From Gammaproteobacteria bacterium (lineage in GTDB: Bacteria > Pseudomonadota > Gammaproteobacteria > Ga0077536): a stretch of DNA of 52,090 nt. Below are positions 16,878-24,371 of this stretch, piece by piece. Made by a program: the position numbers and the translations under genes. A model generated the notes under the pieces. That model was not told the origin of the DNA. It worked only from the letters and a program-made list of their open reading frames with translations, and did no database searches. The stretch is taken from positions 1 through 52,090 of the forward strand of contig JALRCR010000004.1 of NCBI GenBank assembly GCA_023257255.1. Direction: 5' to 3'. Position 1 is the first letter of the stretch, and the number at the start of each line of letters is the position of its first letter.

Positions 16878-18446
16878 GTGTTTGATCTCGATCGACTGAC
16901 GTCCCTTGCTGATATCACCCGTGAACAGGCTCGCCACCGGCCGGCGGCGACGGCCCTCGTGTTTGAGGGCCGTCACACCCGCTTTGATGAACTCGACGCG
17001 CGCGCCAGCCAGGTGGCCAACGGTCTGGGGGCGTTGGGCCTGAAGCCAGACTCCCGCCTGGCCTATCTGGGCAAGAACTCCGACCGCTTCTACGAGCTCC
17101 TGTTTGGCGCCTTCAAGGCCGGGCAGGTGACGGTCAGCGCCAACTGGCGGCTGGCGCTGCCGGAGCTGGTCTACATCATGAACGACGCGCGCTGCGAGGC
17201 GCTGTTTGTAGGCGCGGAGTACTACGCGCTGGTGCCGGCCCTGCTGGCAGAATGCCCGGGCCTGCGCGCGGTGGTGGCGATGGACGGCGGGCACGCCGAG
17301 TACCCCGCGTTCGACGACTGGCGCGCTGCCGCCGCCACCGCAGATCCACTGCTGCCAGTGGCGCTCGAGGCCGACGTCATCCAGCTCTATACCAGCGGCA
17401 CCACCGGGCACCCGAAAGGCGTGCAGCTGTCGACCGCCAACTATTTCGCGTTTTTCAACGCCGCTGCCGCCGCCCAATGGGCCGACTTCGCCGCCGGTGA
17501 AGTGGCGCTGGCCTGCATGCCTGTCTTCCACGTGGCGGGGGTCAATATGGGGGTGATTGCGGTCGCCCAGGGCTGTACGGCGGTCATCATGAAAGAGGTC
17601 GACCCGGTCCAGATTCTCGAACTCATTCCCCGCTATCGCGTGAACAACGCGTTCTTTGTACCGGCCGTGATGCTGTTCATGCTGCAGCACCCGAAAGTGG
17701 CGGAAACCGATTTCTCTTCGCTGCGTCGGCTGTATTACGGCGCGTCGCCGATCGCCGAAGATCTGCTGCTGAAAGCCCGCGCGGTGTTCGGCTGCCAGTT
17801 TTTCCAGCTATATGGCCTGACCGAAACCGTGGGCGCCGGCACCTGCCTGATGGATGCGGATCACGACCCCGCGCGCGGCCGGCTGCGGGCGGCGGGGCAG
17901 GCCTATCCGGGCATCGAACTGCGGGTGGTGGATGACGCCGGCGCCGAACTGTCGCCCGGCGCGGTGGGCGAGGTGCTGATCCGCTCCGGCGTGGTGATGA
18001 AAGGCTACTGGGGCCGCCCCGAAGCGACCCATGAGGCCATCCGCGAAGGCTGGTTTCATACCGGCGATGCGGGGTATCTCGACGCCGACGGCTTCCTCTA
18101 CATCCACGACCGCGTGAAAGACATGATTGTCTCCGGCGGCGAGAACGTGTACCCGGCGGAAGTCGAAAACGCGGTCTTCGGACACCCGTCGGTGGCCGAC
18201 GTCGCGGTGATTGGCGTGCCGGACGAAAAATGGGGCGAAGCCGTGAAAGCCATCGTGGTGCTGAAGCCGGGCGCTGAGGCGGACGCCGCCGACATCATCG
18301 CCTTTGCCCGCACCCGCATCGCCGGCTACAAGGTGCCGAAGTCGGTCGACTTCGTGGCTGCGCTGCCGCGCAATCCTTCCGGCAAAGTGCTGCGACGGGA
18401 GCTGCGCGAGCCGTATTGGAAAGACCGCACGCGTCGGGTCAATTAA
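16878..18446 (+). CDS. Acyl-CoA synthetase (AMP-forming, ANL superfamily)
   Basis: A 522-residue adenylating enzyme with all core motifs: P-loop YTSGTTGHPKGVQ near residue 170-183, A5-type YGLTETVG near 311-318, the GWFHTGDAGYLDADGFLYIHDR hinge region, and the catalytic Lys in NPSGKVLRREL near 502. These enzymes form acyl-AMP and then acyl-CoA. The length and overall pattern are those of medium- or long-chain fatty-acid-type ligases; aromatic or terpenoid acids are possible substrates. The GTG at 16878 has CAGGAG upstream. It closes the LLM-LLM-ligase group, and a DMT transporter gene follows 51 bases later. Confidence 0.88.
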   Translation: MFDLDRLTSLADITREQARHRPAATALVFEGRHTRFDELDARASQVANGLGALGLKPDSRLAYLGKNSDRFYELLFGAFKAGQVTVSANWRLALPELVYIMNDARCEALFVGAEYYALVPALLAECPGLRAVVAMDGGHAEYPAFDDWRAAAATADPLLPVALEADVIQLYTSGTTGHPKGVQLSTANYFAFFNAAAAAQWADFAAGEVALACMPVFHVAGVNMGVIAVAQGCTAVIMKEVDPVQILELIPRYRVNNAFFVPAVMLFMLQHPKVAETDFSSLRRLYYGASPIAEDLLLKARAVFGCQFFQLYGLTETVGAGTCLMDADHDPARGRLRAAGQAYPGIELRVVDDAGAELSPGAVGEVLIRSGVVMKGYWGRPEATHEAIREGWFHTGDAGYLDADGFLYIHDRVKDMIVSGGENVYPAEVENAVFGHPSVADVAVIGVPDEKWGEAVKAIVVLKPGAEADAADIIAFARTRIAGYKVPKSVDFVAALPRNPSGKVLRRELREPYWKDRTRRVN

Positions 18447-18497
18447 GCACACGGTCGCGCTTGCCTTGGGGCGGCGCAGCGTGGGAGCCTCGAGTCC

Positions 18498-19391
18498 ATG
18501 ATGTCTACTGTGCCCCGCCGCGCGTTTGTGCTGCTGACCGTGCTGACGCTGATTTGGGGCACCAACTGGCCCCTGTTTCCACTCGCCATGCGTGAACTCT
18601 CGGTGTGGACCTTCCGCACGGTGTCGCTGTTCGGCGCGGGCTCGTTGCTGCTGATCATTGCGCGCCTGCGCGGGCTGCCGCTGTCGATCCCGCGTCAGGA
18701 CTGGGGCGTGATGCTGCTGGCGTCTTTTTCCTATCTGGTGGTGTGGAACGTGGCCAGCGCGTTTTCGGCCATCAGCATTCCCTCGGGCCAGTCGGCGGTG
18801 CTCGGGTTCACCATGCCGCTGTGGGCCGCGCTGCTGTCGTGGCTGTTTCTGGGCGAGCGCCTGTCCGGCCGCGCCTTGCTGGCGCTGGGGCTGGGCGCGT
18901 CAGGGGTGCTGCTGTTACTGATTCCGGGGCTCAGCGCTTACGCCAAGGCGCCGCTCGGGTTTGTCGCCGGGCTGGTCGCGGCCGTCGGCTGGGCCATCGG
19001 CACGATCCTCTACAAACGCCGCCCGATTGCGGCCTCGGCCACCGTCATCACCGGCTGGCAGCTGCTGCTGTCCTCGCTGCCGATTGCGGTCTTTGGTTTG
19101 ATCTTCACCGACCGGCAGTGGTTCATGCCCTCCGGCCTCACGATTGCGGTAGTCAGTTACGTCACCATCGTGCCGATGGCACTGGGCAATCTCTGCTGGT
19201 TCTCAATCGTCGGCATGCTGCCGGGCAATGTGGCCGGCCTCTCGGCGGTGATGGTGCCGGTGGTGGCGATGGTGTCGGGCGCGCTGGTCCGCGACGAGCC
19301 GCTGGGTCCGCCGCAGCTTGCCGCCATGCTCTGCTGTGGCGGCGCGCTGGTGCTGAGCCTGTTGAAGCCCGCCGCGCGGGAACCCGCCTAG
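18498..19391 (+). CDS. DMT superfamily (EamA) transporter
   Basis: A 297-residue, ten-helix membrane protein made of two EamA repeats. It begins with the typical LTLIWGTNWPLFPLAMRELSVWTFRTVSLFGAG, has an AFSAISIPSGQSAVLGFTMPLWAALLSWLFLGERL segment closing the first repeat, and the matching VAGLSAVMVPVVAMVSGALVRDEPLG in the second. EamA proteins export or import small metabolites such as amino acids, and specificity is not predictable. Two adjacent ATG codons (18498, 18501) compete as start. Its stop overlaps the stop of the facing crotonase gene in a shared CTAG. Confidence 0.88.
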   Translation: MMSTVPRRAFVLLTVLTLIWGTNWPLFPLAMRELSVWTFRTVSLFGAGSLLLIIARLRGLPLSIPRQDWGVMLLASFSYLVVWNVASAFSAISIPSGQSAVLGFTMPLWAALLSWLFLGERLSGRALLALGLGASGVLLLLIPGLSAYAKAPLGFVAGLVAAVGWAIGTILYKRRPIAASATVITGWQLLLSSLPIAVFGLIFTDRQWFMPSGLTIAVVSYVTIVPMALGNLCWFSIVGMLPGNVAGLSAVMVPVVAMVSGALVRDEPLGPPQLAAMLCCGGALVLSLLKPAAREPA

Positions 19392-20173
19392 CGTCCTTTG
19401 AAGACCGGCTTCCGCTTCTCTGCGAAGGCCAGCATCGCTTCCTTCGAGTCTTCGTACTTGCTGAGCTCGGCGGTCATGTTCTGCTCGAAGCGATAGCCGT
19501 CGCGCAGGCTCATTTCCTCGATCGTATTAAGCGCGTGCTTGGCGAGCGTAATGGCCACCGGGCTCTTGGCGGCAATTTCACGCGCCAGATTCATCGCGGT
19601 GGGCAGCAGTTCTGCCTGCGGCACACAGGCTTCCACCACGCCCAGCCGGTAGAGTTCCGCGCCCGGCACCCGCAGGCCGGTCAGCATCATCCGGCGAATG
19701 CGCGAGTGGCTGAAGAGCCGCATGGCGTGGCGTCCGCCACCCAGCAGGCCGACGTCGATTTCGGGCAAGCCGAGCGACCCTTCTTCGGCCGCGATCAGGA
19801 TGTCGCAGGCCGCCGCCACCGCCAGTCCCGCGCCCAGCGCCGGCCCGTTGATCGCGGCGATCACCGGCTTGCGGCACTCGGTGATCGCATGAAAACACTC
19901 GCGTGCGCGGCGGTTGTGCTGCCAGATGTCACCCGCCGGCCGTTCCACGCCCGCCCGGCCCTTGATGTCCGCGCCGGCCGAAAAGCATTTCCCGGCGCCG
20001 GTCAGCACCGCGACCCGCACCTCGGTCATATCGCTCAGGGTGTCGAAAATCAGCGCGGCTTCTTCGTGAAACACGCGACCCTGGGCGTTGACCGGCGGGT
20101 TGTTCATGGTGACCAGCGCGATGTGTTCGCTGATGTCCACCCGAAACTGGCTGAGTTCGGCAAACGGGGTCAT
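19388..20173 (-). CDS. Enoyl-CoA hydratase/isomerase family (crotonase) protein
   Basis: A 261-residue crotonase-fold protein. The oxyanion-hole parts are present (CFSAGADIKG and INGPALGAGLAVAAACD), and the later acidic residue is kept in LGLPEIDVGLLGGG. The first catalytic Glu of classical enoyl-CoA hydratases (the E in GGGCELAMMCD of rat mitochondrial hydratase) is replaced by Ala, so hydration is doubtful and isomerase or another crotonase activity is more likely. CAGGAG precedes the ATG, inside the end of the siroheme synthase gene. It forms a minus-strand group with that gene and the lipocalin gene. Confidence 0.85.
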   Translation of the reverse strand: MTPFAELSQFRVDISEHIALVTMNNPPVNAQGRVFHEEAALIFDTLSDMTEVRVAVLTGAGKCFSAGADIKGRAGVERPAGDIWQHNRRARECFHAITECRKPVIAAINGPALGAGLAVAAACDILIAAEEGSLGLPEIDVGLLGGGRHAMRLFSHSRIRRMMLTGLRVPGAELYRLGVVEACVPQAELLPTAMNLAREIAAKSPVAITLAKHALNTIEEMSLRDGYRFEQNMTAELSKYEDSKEAMLAFAEKRKPVFKGR

Positions 20174-20175
20174 GG

Positions 20176-21075
20176 CTAAGTCTCCTGAGGCTGATGCGAG
20201 GCGGATGGACTGGCGCCGGTGGCGCGCAGATGGACATAAACGGTATGGCCGGGCGCAGGCGGCGCGGGTTCGTCGGCGGCAAGGGCCAGCACCTCGGCAT
20301 CGCGTCGCGCGTAGTCGCGGATGACCTGCGGGATCGCCGGCGCGTACACCAGCCGGTCGGCGTCGGTCAGCAGCGCCAGCGCATCGAGCGTCAGATCGCC
20401 CGGGTGCAGGCTGTTGAGCGTTACATGCGATTCGCGGGTGGCCAGTGCCTCGCTCAGGTCGGCGGCCAGCAGGGCCGCGAAGGCGGCCTCGGCGGCGGGG
20501 GCTGCGCGGGCCAGCAGCGCCGGGATCTCGCTGGCAAGAAAGCGCTGCCAGAACCGGCGGCGCGCGTTGGGCGTGGGATGGCGCGCCTTCACGGTGGCGC
20601 GCTGCTCGCCCATGAACGCCGTCAGGGCGGCGAGGCTGGCGGGCAGCAGGGCTTCAATCTGGCTGCGGACGCGGGTGGCCAGCACGGGCGCGGCGCCGCC
20701 CGTGGAAATGCTCACGATGAGCGGCGAGCGGTCGACCAGCGCCGGCACAATAAAACTGCACAACGACGGCGTATCGACCACGTTGACCGGAATGCCGCGC
20801 GCGCGGCAGGCCTCGGCTACGGCCAGATTGACTTCGTACTGATTGGTGGCGGCAATGACCAGCCGCTGGCCGTCTACATGCGTCGGGTCGAAGCGCGCGG
20901 CGAGGTAGTGAAAATCCTCGCTCTCCTGCAAGGCCGGGCAGCGTTCGGGGGCGACCAGCGTCACGGTGGCGCCCGCGCGCCGCAGCCAGGCCAGCTTCCG
21001 CGCGGCCACCTCGCCACCACCCACGATGAGACAGGGCAGGGCGTGGGCGTCGAGATACAGCGGCAGGTAGCGCAT
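20176..21075 (-). CDS. Siroheme synthase-like protein: CysG N-terminal domain with a truncated SUMT remnant
   Basis: A 299-residue protein. Residues 1-150 match the Met8/CysG N-terminal module that oxidises precorrin-2 and inserts iron: NAD loop IVGGGEVAARK (18-27), the catalytic Asp region VVDTPSLCSFIVPA (99-112) and ISTGGAAPVLA (123-133). Helices follow to about 210. Residues about 216-268 (VTLNSLHPGDLTLDALALLTDADRLVY, RRDAEVLAL) resemble only the first strand-helix of the uroporphyrinogen-III methyltransferase domain, and its SAM-binding GAGPGD is changed. Full CysG is about 457 residues, so this enzyme would need a separate methyltransferase. It lies 2 bases from the crotonase gene and 5 from the lipocalin gene. 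Confidence 0.85.
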   Translation of the reverse strand: MRYLPLYLDAHALPCLIVGGGEVAARKLAWLRRAGATVTLVAPERCPALQESEDFHYLAARFDPTHVDGQRLVIAATNQYEVNLAVAEACRARGIPVNVVDTPSLCSFIVPALVDRSPLIVSISTGGAAPVLATRVRSQIEALLPASLAALTAFMGEQRATVKARHPTPNARRRFWQRFLASEIPALLARAAPAAEAAFAALLAADLSEALATRESHVTLNSLHPGDLTLDALALLTDADRLVYAPAIPQVIRDYARRDAEVLALAADEPAPPAPGHTVYVHLRATGASPSASHQPQET

Positions 21076-21080
21076 GCGGC

Positions 21081-21626
21081 CTACTCGCGGCGCAAGCGCG
21101 CCGGGTCAAAGCCTTCGCGGACCGCAATGGCCACCAGCGCGGCATAGTCCTCGTCGCTCAGCGTGGGCGTGCGCGCCAGCACCCACAGGTATTGCCGATC
21201 GGGCGAGCCGACCAGCGCCGCGTCGTAATGGCCCAGCGTGGCAACGACCCAGTAGTCGCCCCAGACCAGCGGCAGGAAGGACAACCAGGCCGGCGCAAAG
21301 CGAACCTCAAGAATCGCCGGATTATCCGGATGCTGTCGGTGTGGCCGGGCGACGCCGCGGGCCTCGTCGATGCCGTCCTGCGTGCGGCAGCGGTTTAGCA
21401 CTTCCAGCGTGCCGTCCGGCAGCGCCCGATAGTCGGCGGTGGTATCGCCCAGACAATGGGCCTGAAAGCGATTGGGAAAGAGGGCGATCTGGTGCCAGCG
21501 CCCCAGATAGGCCTGTCGGTCGAAATGCTGCACGGTACCGAGCAGCGGTGCGGCCGGCGCGGCGAACGCCACCAGCATGGTGAGGATTGGCGCACAAATC
21601 AGCGCGCGGAAACTGACTCCGAACAT
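21081..21626 (-). CDS. blc: Bacterial lipocalin (Blc-like), exported
   Basis: A 181-residue protein with a signal-peptide-like N-terminus (FRALICAPILTMLVAFAAPAAP). The first lipocalin motif follows (FDRQAYLGRWHQIALFPNRFQ, the G-x-W region), then ADYRALPDGTLEVLNRC and the later WGDYWVVAT, YLWVLARTP and ALVAIAVREGFD typical of Blc. Blc proteins bind fatty acids or lysophospholipids at the envelope. No lipobox is clear, so it is probably periplasmic rather than a lipoprotein. The start at 21626 is chosen because the signal peptide begins there; the frame is open further upstream. It overlaps no gene and is transcribed divergently from the TauE-like permease. Confidence 0.78.
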   Translation of the reverse strand: MFGVSFRALICAPILTMLVAFAAPAAPLLGTVQHFDRQAYLGRWHQIALFPNRFQAHCLGDTTADYRALPDGTLEVLNRCRTQDGIDEARGVARPHRQHPDNPAILEVRFAPAWLSFLPLVWGDYWVVATLGHYDAALVGSPDRQYLWVLARTPTLSDEDYAALVAIAVREGFDPARLRRE

Positions 21627-21668
21627 GTCCGCACCATACCATGCAGGCCTGTTCGCCCGGATCCCTGC

Positions 21669-22439
21669 ATGACTGTCGAACTTACCCTGCTGGCCTTGGC
21701 CGCTTTTGCCGCCGGACTGGTCGACGCGGTGGCCGGCGGCGGTGGCCTGCTGCAGTTGCCGGCCCTGTTCGCCGTGTATCCGGAGGCGCACGCCGCGACG
21801 CTGTTTGGCACCAACAAGGGCGCCTCGGTGTGGGGCACCGCGGCGGCGGCCCTGCAGTACGGACGCCGCGTTCGTCTGCCGCGCGCCTGCCTGCTCGGCG
21901 CCTTGCCGACCGCGCTGCTTTTCGCTTGGGCGGGCGCGGCGGCGGTCAGCCAGTTGCCCGCCGCCTGGCTACGTCCTGGTGTGCTGGTGACGCTGGTGCT
22001 GGTGGCCGTCTATACCCTGCGTCGACGCGAGTTGGGCCTGCACCATGCGCCGCGCCTTGCCGGCGGGCGCGAGGCGCTGGCGGGCGCCGCACTGGGCGCC
22101 GGGATTGGCTTCTACGACGGTATTTTTGGCCCGGGCACGGGCAGCTTTCTGGTCTTCGCCCTGGTGCGGGGTTTTGGCTATGACTTTCTGCATGCCTCGG
22201 CCACGGCGAAGCTCATCAATGTGGCGACCAATGTGGCGGCGCTGACGCTGTTTGCCGGCACCGGCCATGTGTGGTGGCAGACCGCCGGCGTGATGGCCGT
22301 ATGTAACGTGGCAGGTTCGCTGGTGGGCAGCCACGCGGCCTTGCGCGGCGGAGCCGTCTTTGTACGGCGGTTGTTCCTGCTGGTGACCAGCGCGCTCATC
22401 CTGAAGATGGGCCTAGACCTGTTGCGGCTTGCAGGCTAG
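21669..22439 (+). CDS. TSUP/TauE (YfcA-like) anion permease
   Basis: A 256-residue membrane protein of the sulfite-exporter TauE/SafE family. It starts with AAFAAGLVDAVAGGGGLLQLPALF, the family's first repeat signature, and has the matching second repeat GAGIGFYDGIFGPGTGSFLVFALV near 140-163. About eight hydrophobic segments are visible. Members move sulfite, sulfoacetate and other organosulfur anions. It is divergent from the lipocalin gene by 42 bases, with siroheme synthase next along; siroheme serves sulfite reductase, so a sulfur link is tempting but inferred. Its stop lies 15 bases before the first metalloprotease gene. Confidence 0.85.
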   Translation: MTVELTLLALAAFAAGLVDAVAGGGGLLQLPALFAVYPEAHAATLFGTNKGASVWGTAAAALQYGRRVRLPRACLLGALPTALLFAWAGAAAVSQLPAAWLRPGVLVTLVLVAVYTLRRRELGLHHAPRLAGGREALAGAALGAGIGFYDGIFGPGTGSFLVFALVRGFGYDFLHASATAKLINVATNVAALTLFAGTGHVWWQTAGVMAVCNVAGSLVGSHAALRGGAVFVRRLFLLVTSALILKMGLDLLRLAG

Positions 22440-22454
22440 GCGCGCCGACCCCCC

Positions 22455-24368
22455 ATGGCGACCTACACCACCGACGCCTTCAAGGCCCTTGCGCTGGTCG
22501 CTAACGGCAGCCCGGCGGCGCGCTGGAATTTTCCGCTGGCCGCCGGCAGTTTGCCCGGCGCACCAGGCGGCCTCGGCACGGCGGTGGATTTGAGCTACAG
22601 CTTTCTCAGGCAAAGCCCGGCGGACGATGCCCAGCCGGGCTTTGAGCCGTTTACCAGCGCCCAGCAGGCGGCCGCGCAGGCGGTGCTGCGGAGCTACGCC
22701 GAGGTCGCCGGGCTGCGCTTTTCCCTGCTGGGCGGCGACGCCGGCCAACTCGGTTTTGGCAACAGCAGTCAGCCGGGCGCGCAGCTTGCGTTCGCCCGCT
22801 TCCCGGACTTCGACTACCAGCTGAACGCTGGCCGCATCGAGGGCATTACAGAAGCCGCCGGCGCGGGCAACGTCTGGGTCAACCGTTTCCTCGCGGGTAG
22901 CGCCTATGCCCCGGGGACCAAGGGCTGGTTCACGCTGGTGCACGAGATAGGGCATGCGCTGGGACTAAAACATCCGTTCATGGCGCCGGACGACGGCTTC
23001 CTGCTGGACGCCACGCAGGCCAATCAAGCCTACACGGTGATGGCCTACCGCACGGCGCCGCAGGCGCTGGTGTACGAGGTCACCGGCACCGCGCGCAATT
23101 ACACCGCGACCACCCGGCAGATCTATCCCGAGACGCCCATGCTGCTCGACATCGCGGTGCTGCAGACACTTTACGGCGCCAATACCAGCGCACACCCGGG
23201 CAACGATGTGTATCGCTGGGAAACCAATGCGGTGATGCTGCAAGCGCTGTGGGACGCCGGCGGCGTCGACACCATCGACTGCAGCAATCAGGTGTTGCGC
23301 TGTGTGGTCAATCTGACGCCGGGCGGTTTCAGTTCGATCGGGCTGAGGCAGACGGACGCCGAACAACGCGCCGCGATGCACTTGCCGAGCTGGTTCAAGG
23401 AACCCTTGCACGAGAACACCTACGACGGTTCCCGCAATCTCGCGATTGCCCGCGGCTGTCTGATCGAGAACGCCACGGGCGGACGCGCCGCCGACTATCT
23501 CAAGGGCAATGCCTTGGCCAATGTGCTCGACGGCCGCGGCGGCGCCGATACCTTGGTGGGCGGCGGCGGCAACGACACCTATCGGGTGGACCAGACCGCC
23601 GATCTGGTCCGCGAGCAGCCGCGTGGCGGGATCGATGTGGTGCTGACGCGGGCGAGTTACACCCTGCCGGCCGAGGTGGAGCAGGGGCGGATCCTCGCGA
23701 GCGGCGCGGTGGACCTGAGCGGCAACGCGCTGGGCAATCTGCTCTTTGCGGGCGCGGGCGATAACGTCATCGACGGCGGCGCCGGGGCGGATACGGTGAG
23801 TTACGCCTATGCCAGCGCCGGGGTCTCGGTCAGTCTGGCCGTGCGTGGGCCGCAGGCAAGCGGCGGCTCGGGCAGCGATACCTTGCTTGGCGTCGAACGT
23901 CTCGCCGGCAGTCCCTACGCCGACCGCCTTACCGGCAACGCGGCGGCCAATGTGCTGCTGGGCGGTGCCGGCAACGACCGCCTCGCGGGCGGCGCGGGTC
24001 ATGATCTGCTCCGCGGTGGACCGGGGAATGATCGGCTGTCTGGTGGTGCAGGCGAGGATCATTTCCGCTTCGAGGGATTGCTCCAGCCCGGTACTAATCG
24101 CGACCGCGTGGAGGATTTCTCGCTTGCAGAAGATGTGCTCGAACTCGACCATCAAAGCTTCGGCGCGCTGGGGGCTGCGGGGGCTTTGCCGGCCGACTAT
24201 TTCAGCATCGGACCCGCCGCGCAGGACGCGAACGATTTTGTCTTGTTTGACCCCGTGACCGGCGCGCTGGCCTACGACGCCGATGCCACCGGCGCCCTGT
24301 CGCCCGTTGCGTTTGCTCTGCTGACGCCGGGGCTGGCCTTGCGGGCGGCCCATCTGGAGATTGTCTAG
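22455..24368 (+). CDS. Serralysin-like RTX metalloprotease 1 (M10B)
   Basis: A 637-residue protein. The N-terminal catalytic half has RWNFP, LSYSFL, zinc motif HEIGHALGLKH (163-173) and the Met-turn TVMAY (194-198). The C-terminal half carries nonapeptide RTX repeats in several blocks and ends hydrophobically (HLEIV) as in type I secretion substrates; no Sec signal is present. Serralysins cleave proteins outside the cell after calcium folds the RTX part. Odd points: a CX6C pair at C276/C283 (shared by both paralogs, whereas classical serralysins are nearly cysteine-free), no clear Shine-Dalgarno before the ATG, and no ABC/MFP/TolC secretion genes nearby. Next paralog begins 3 bases after the stop. 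Confidence 0.88.
   Translation: MATYTTDAFKALALVANGSPAARWNFPLAAGSLPGAPGGLGTAVDLSYSFLRQSPADDAQPGFEPFTSAQQAAAQAVLRSYAEVAGLRFSLLGGDAGQLGFGNSSQPGAQLAFARFPDFDYQLNAGRIEGITEAAGAGNVWVNRFLAGSAYAPGTKGWFTLVHEIGHALGLKHPFMAPDDGFLLDATQANQAYTVMAYRTAPQALVYEVTGTARNYTATTRQIYPETPMLLDIAVLQTLYGANTSAHPGNDVYRWETNAVMLQALWDAGGVDTIDCSNQVLRCVVNLTPGGFSSIGLRQTDAEQRAAMHLPSWFKEPLHENTYDGSRNLAIARGCLIENATGGRAADYLKGNALANVLDGRGGADTLVGGGGNDTYRVDQTADLVREQPRGGIDVVLTRASYTLPAEVEQGRILASGAVDLSGNALGNLLFAGAGDNVIDGGAGADTVSYAYASAGVSVSLAVRGPQASGGSGSDTLLGVERLAGSPYADRLTGNAAANVLLGGAGNDRLAGGAGHDLLRGGPGNDRLSGGAGEDHFRFEGLLQPGTNRDRVEDFSLAEDVLELDHQSFGALGAAGALPADYFSIGPAAQDANDFVLFDPVTGALAYDADATGALSPVAFALLTPGLALRAAHLEIV
23961..24070 (+). repeat. RTX calcium-binding nonapeptide block, protease 1
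   Basis: This codes for four consecutive GGxGxDxLx-type nonapeptides (GGAGNDRLA, GGAGHDLLR, GGPGNDRLS, GGAGEDHFRF). An earlier, shorter block lies near 23533-23590. They are expected to form a beta-roll on calcium binding outside the cell. Confidence 0.85.
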
Positions 24369-24371
24369 CGC

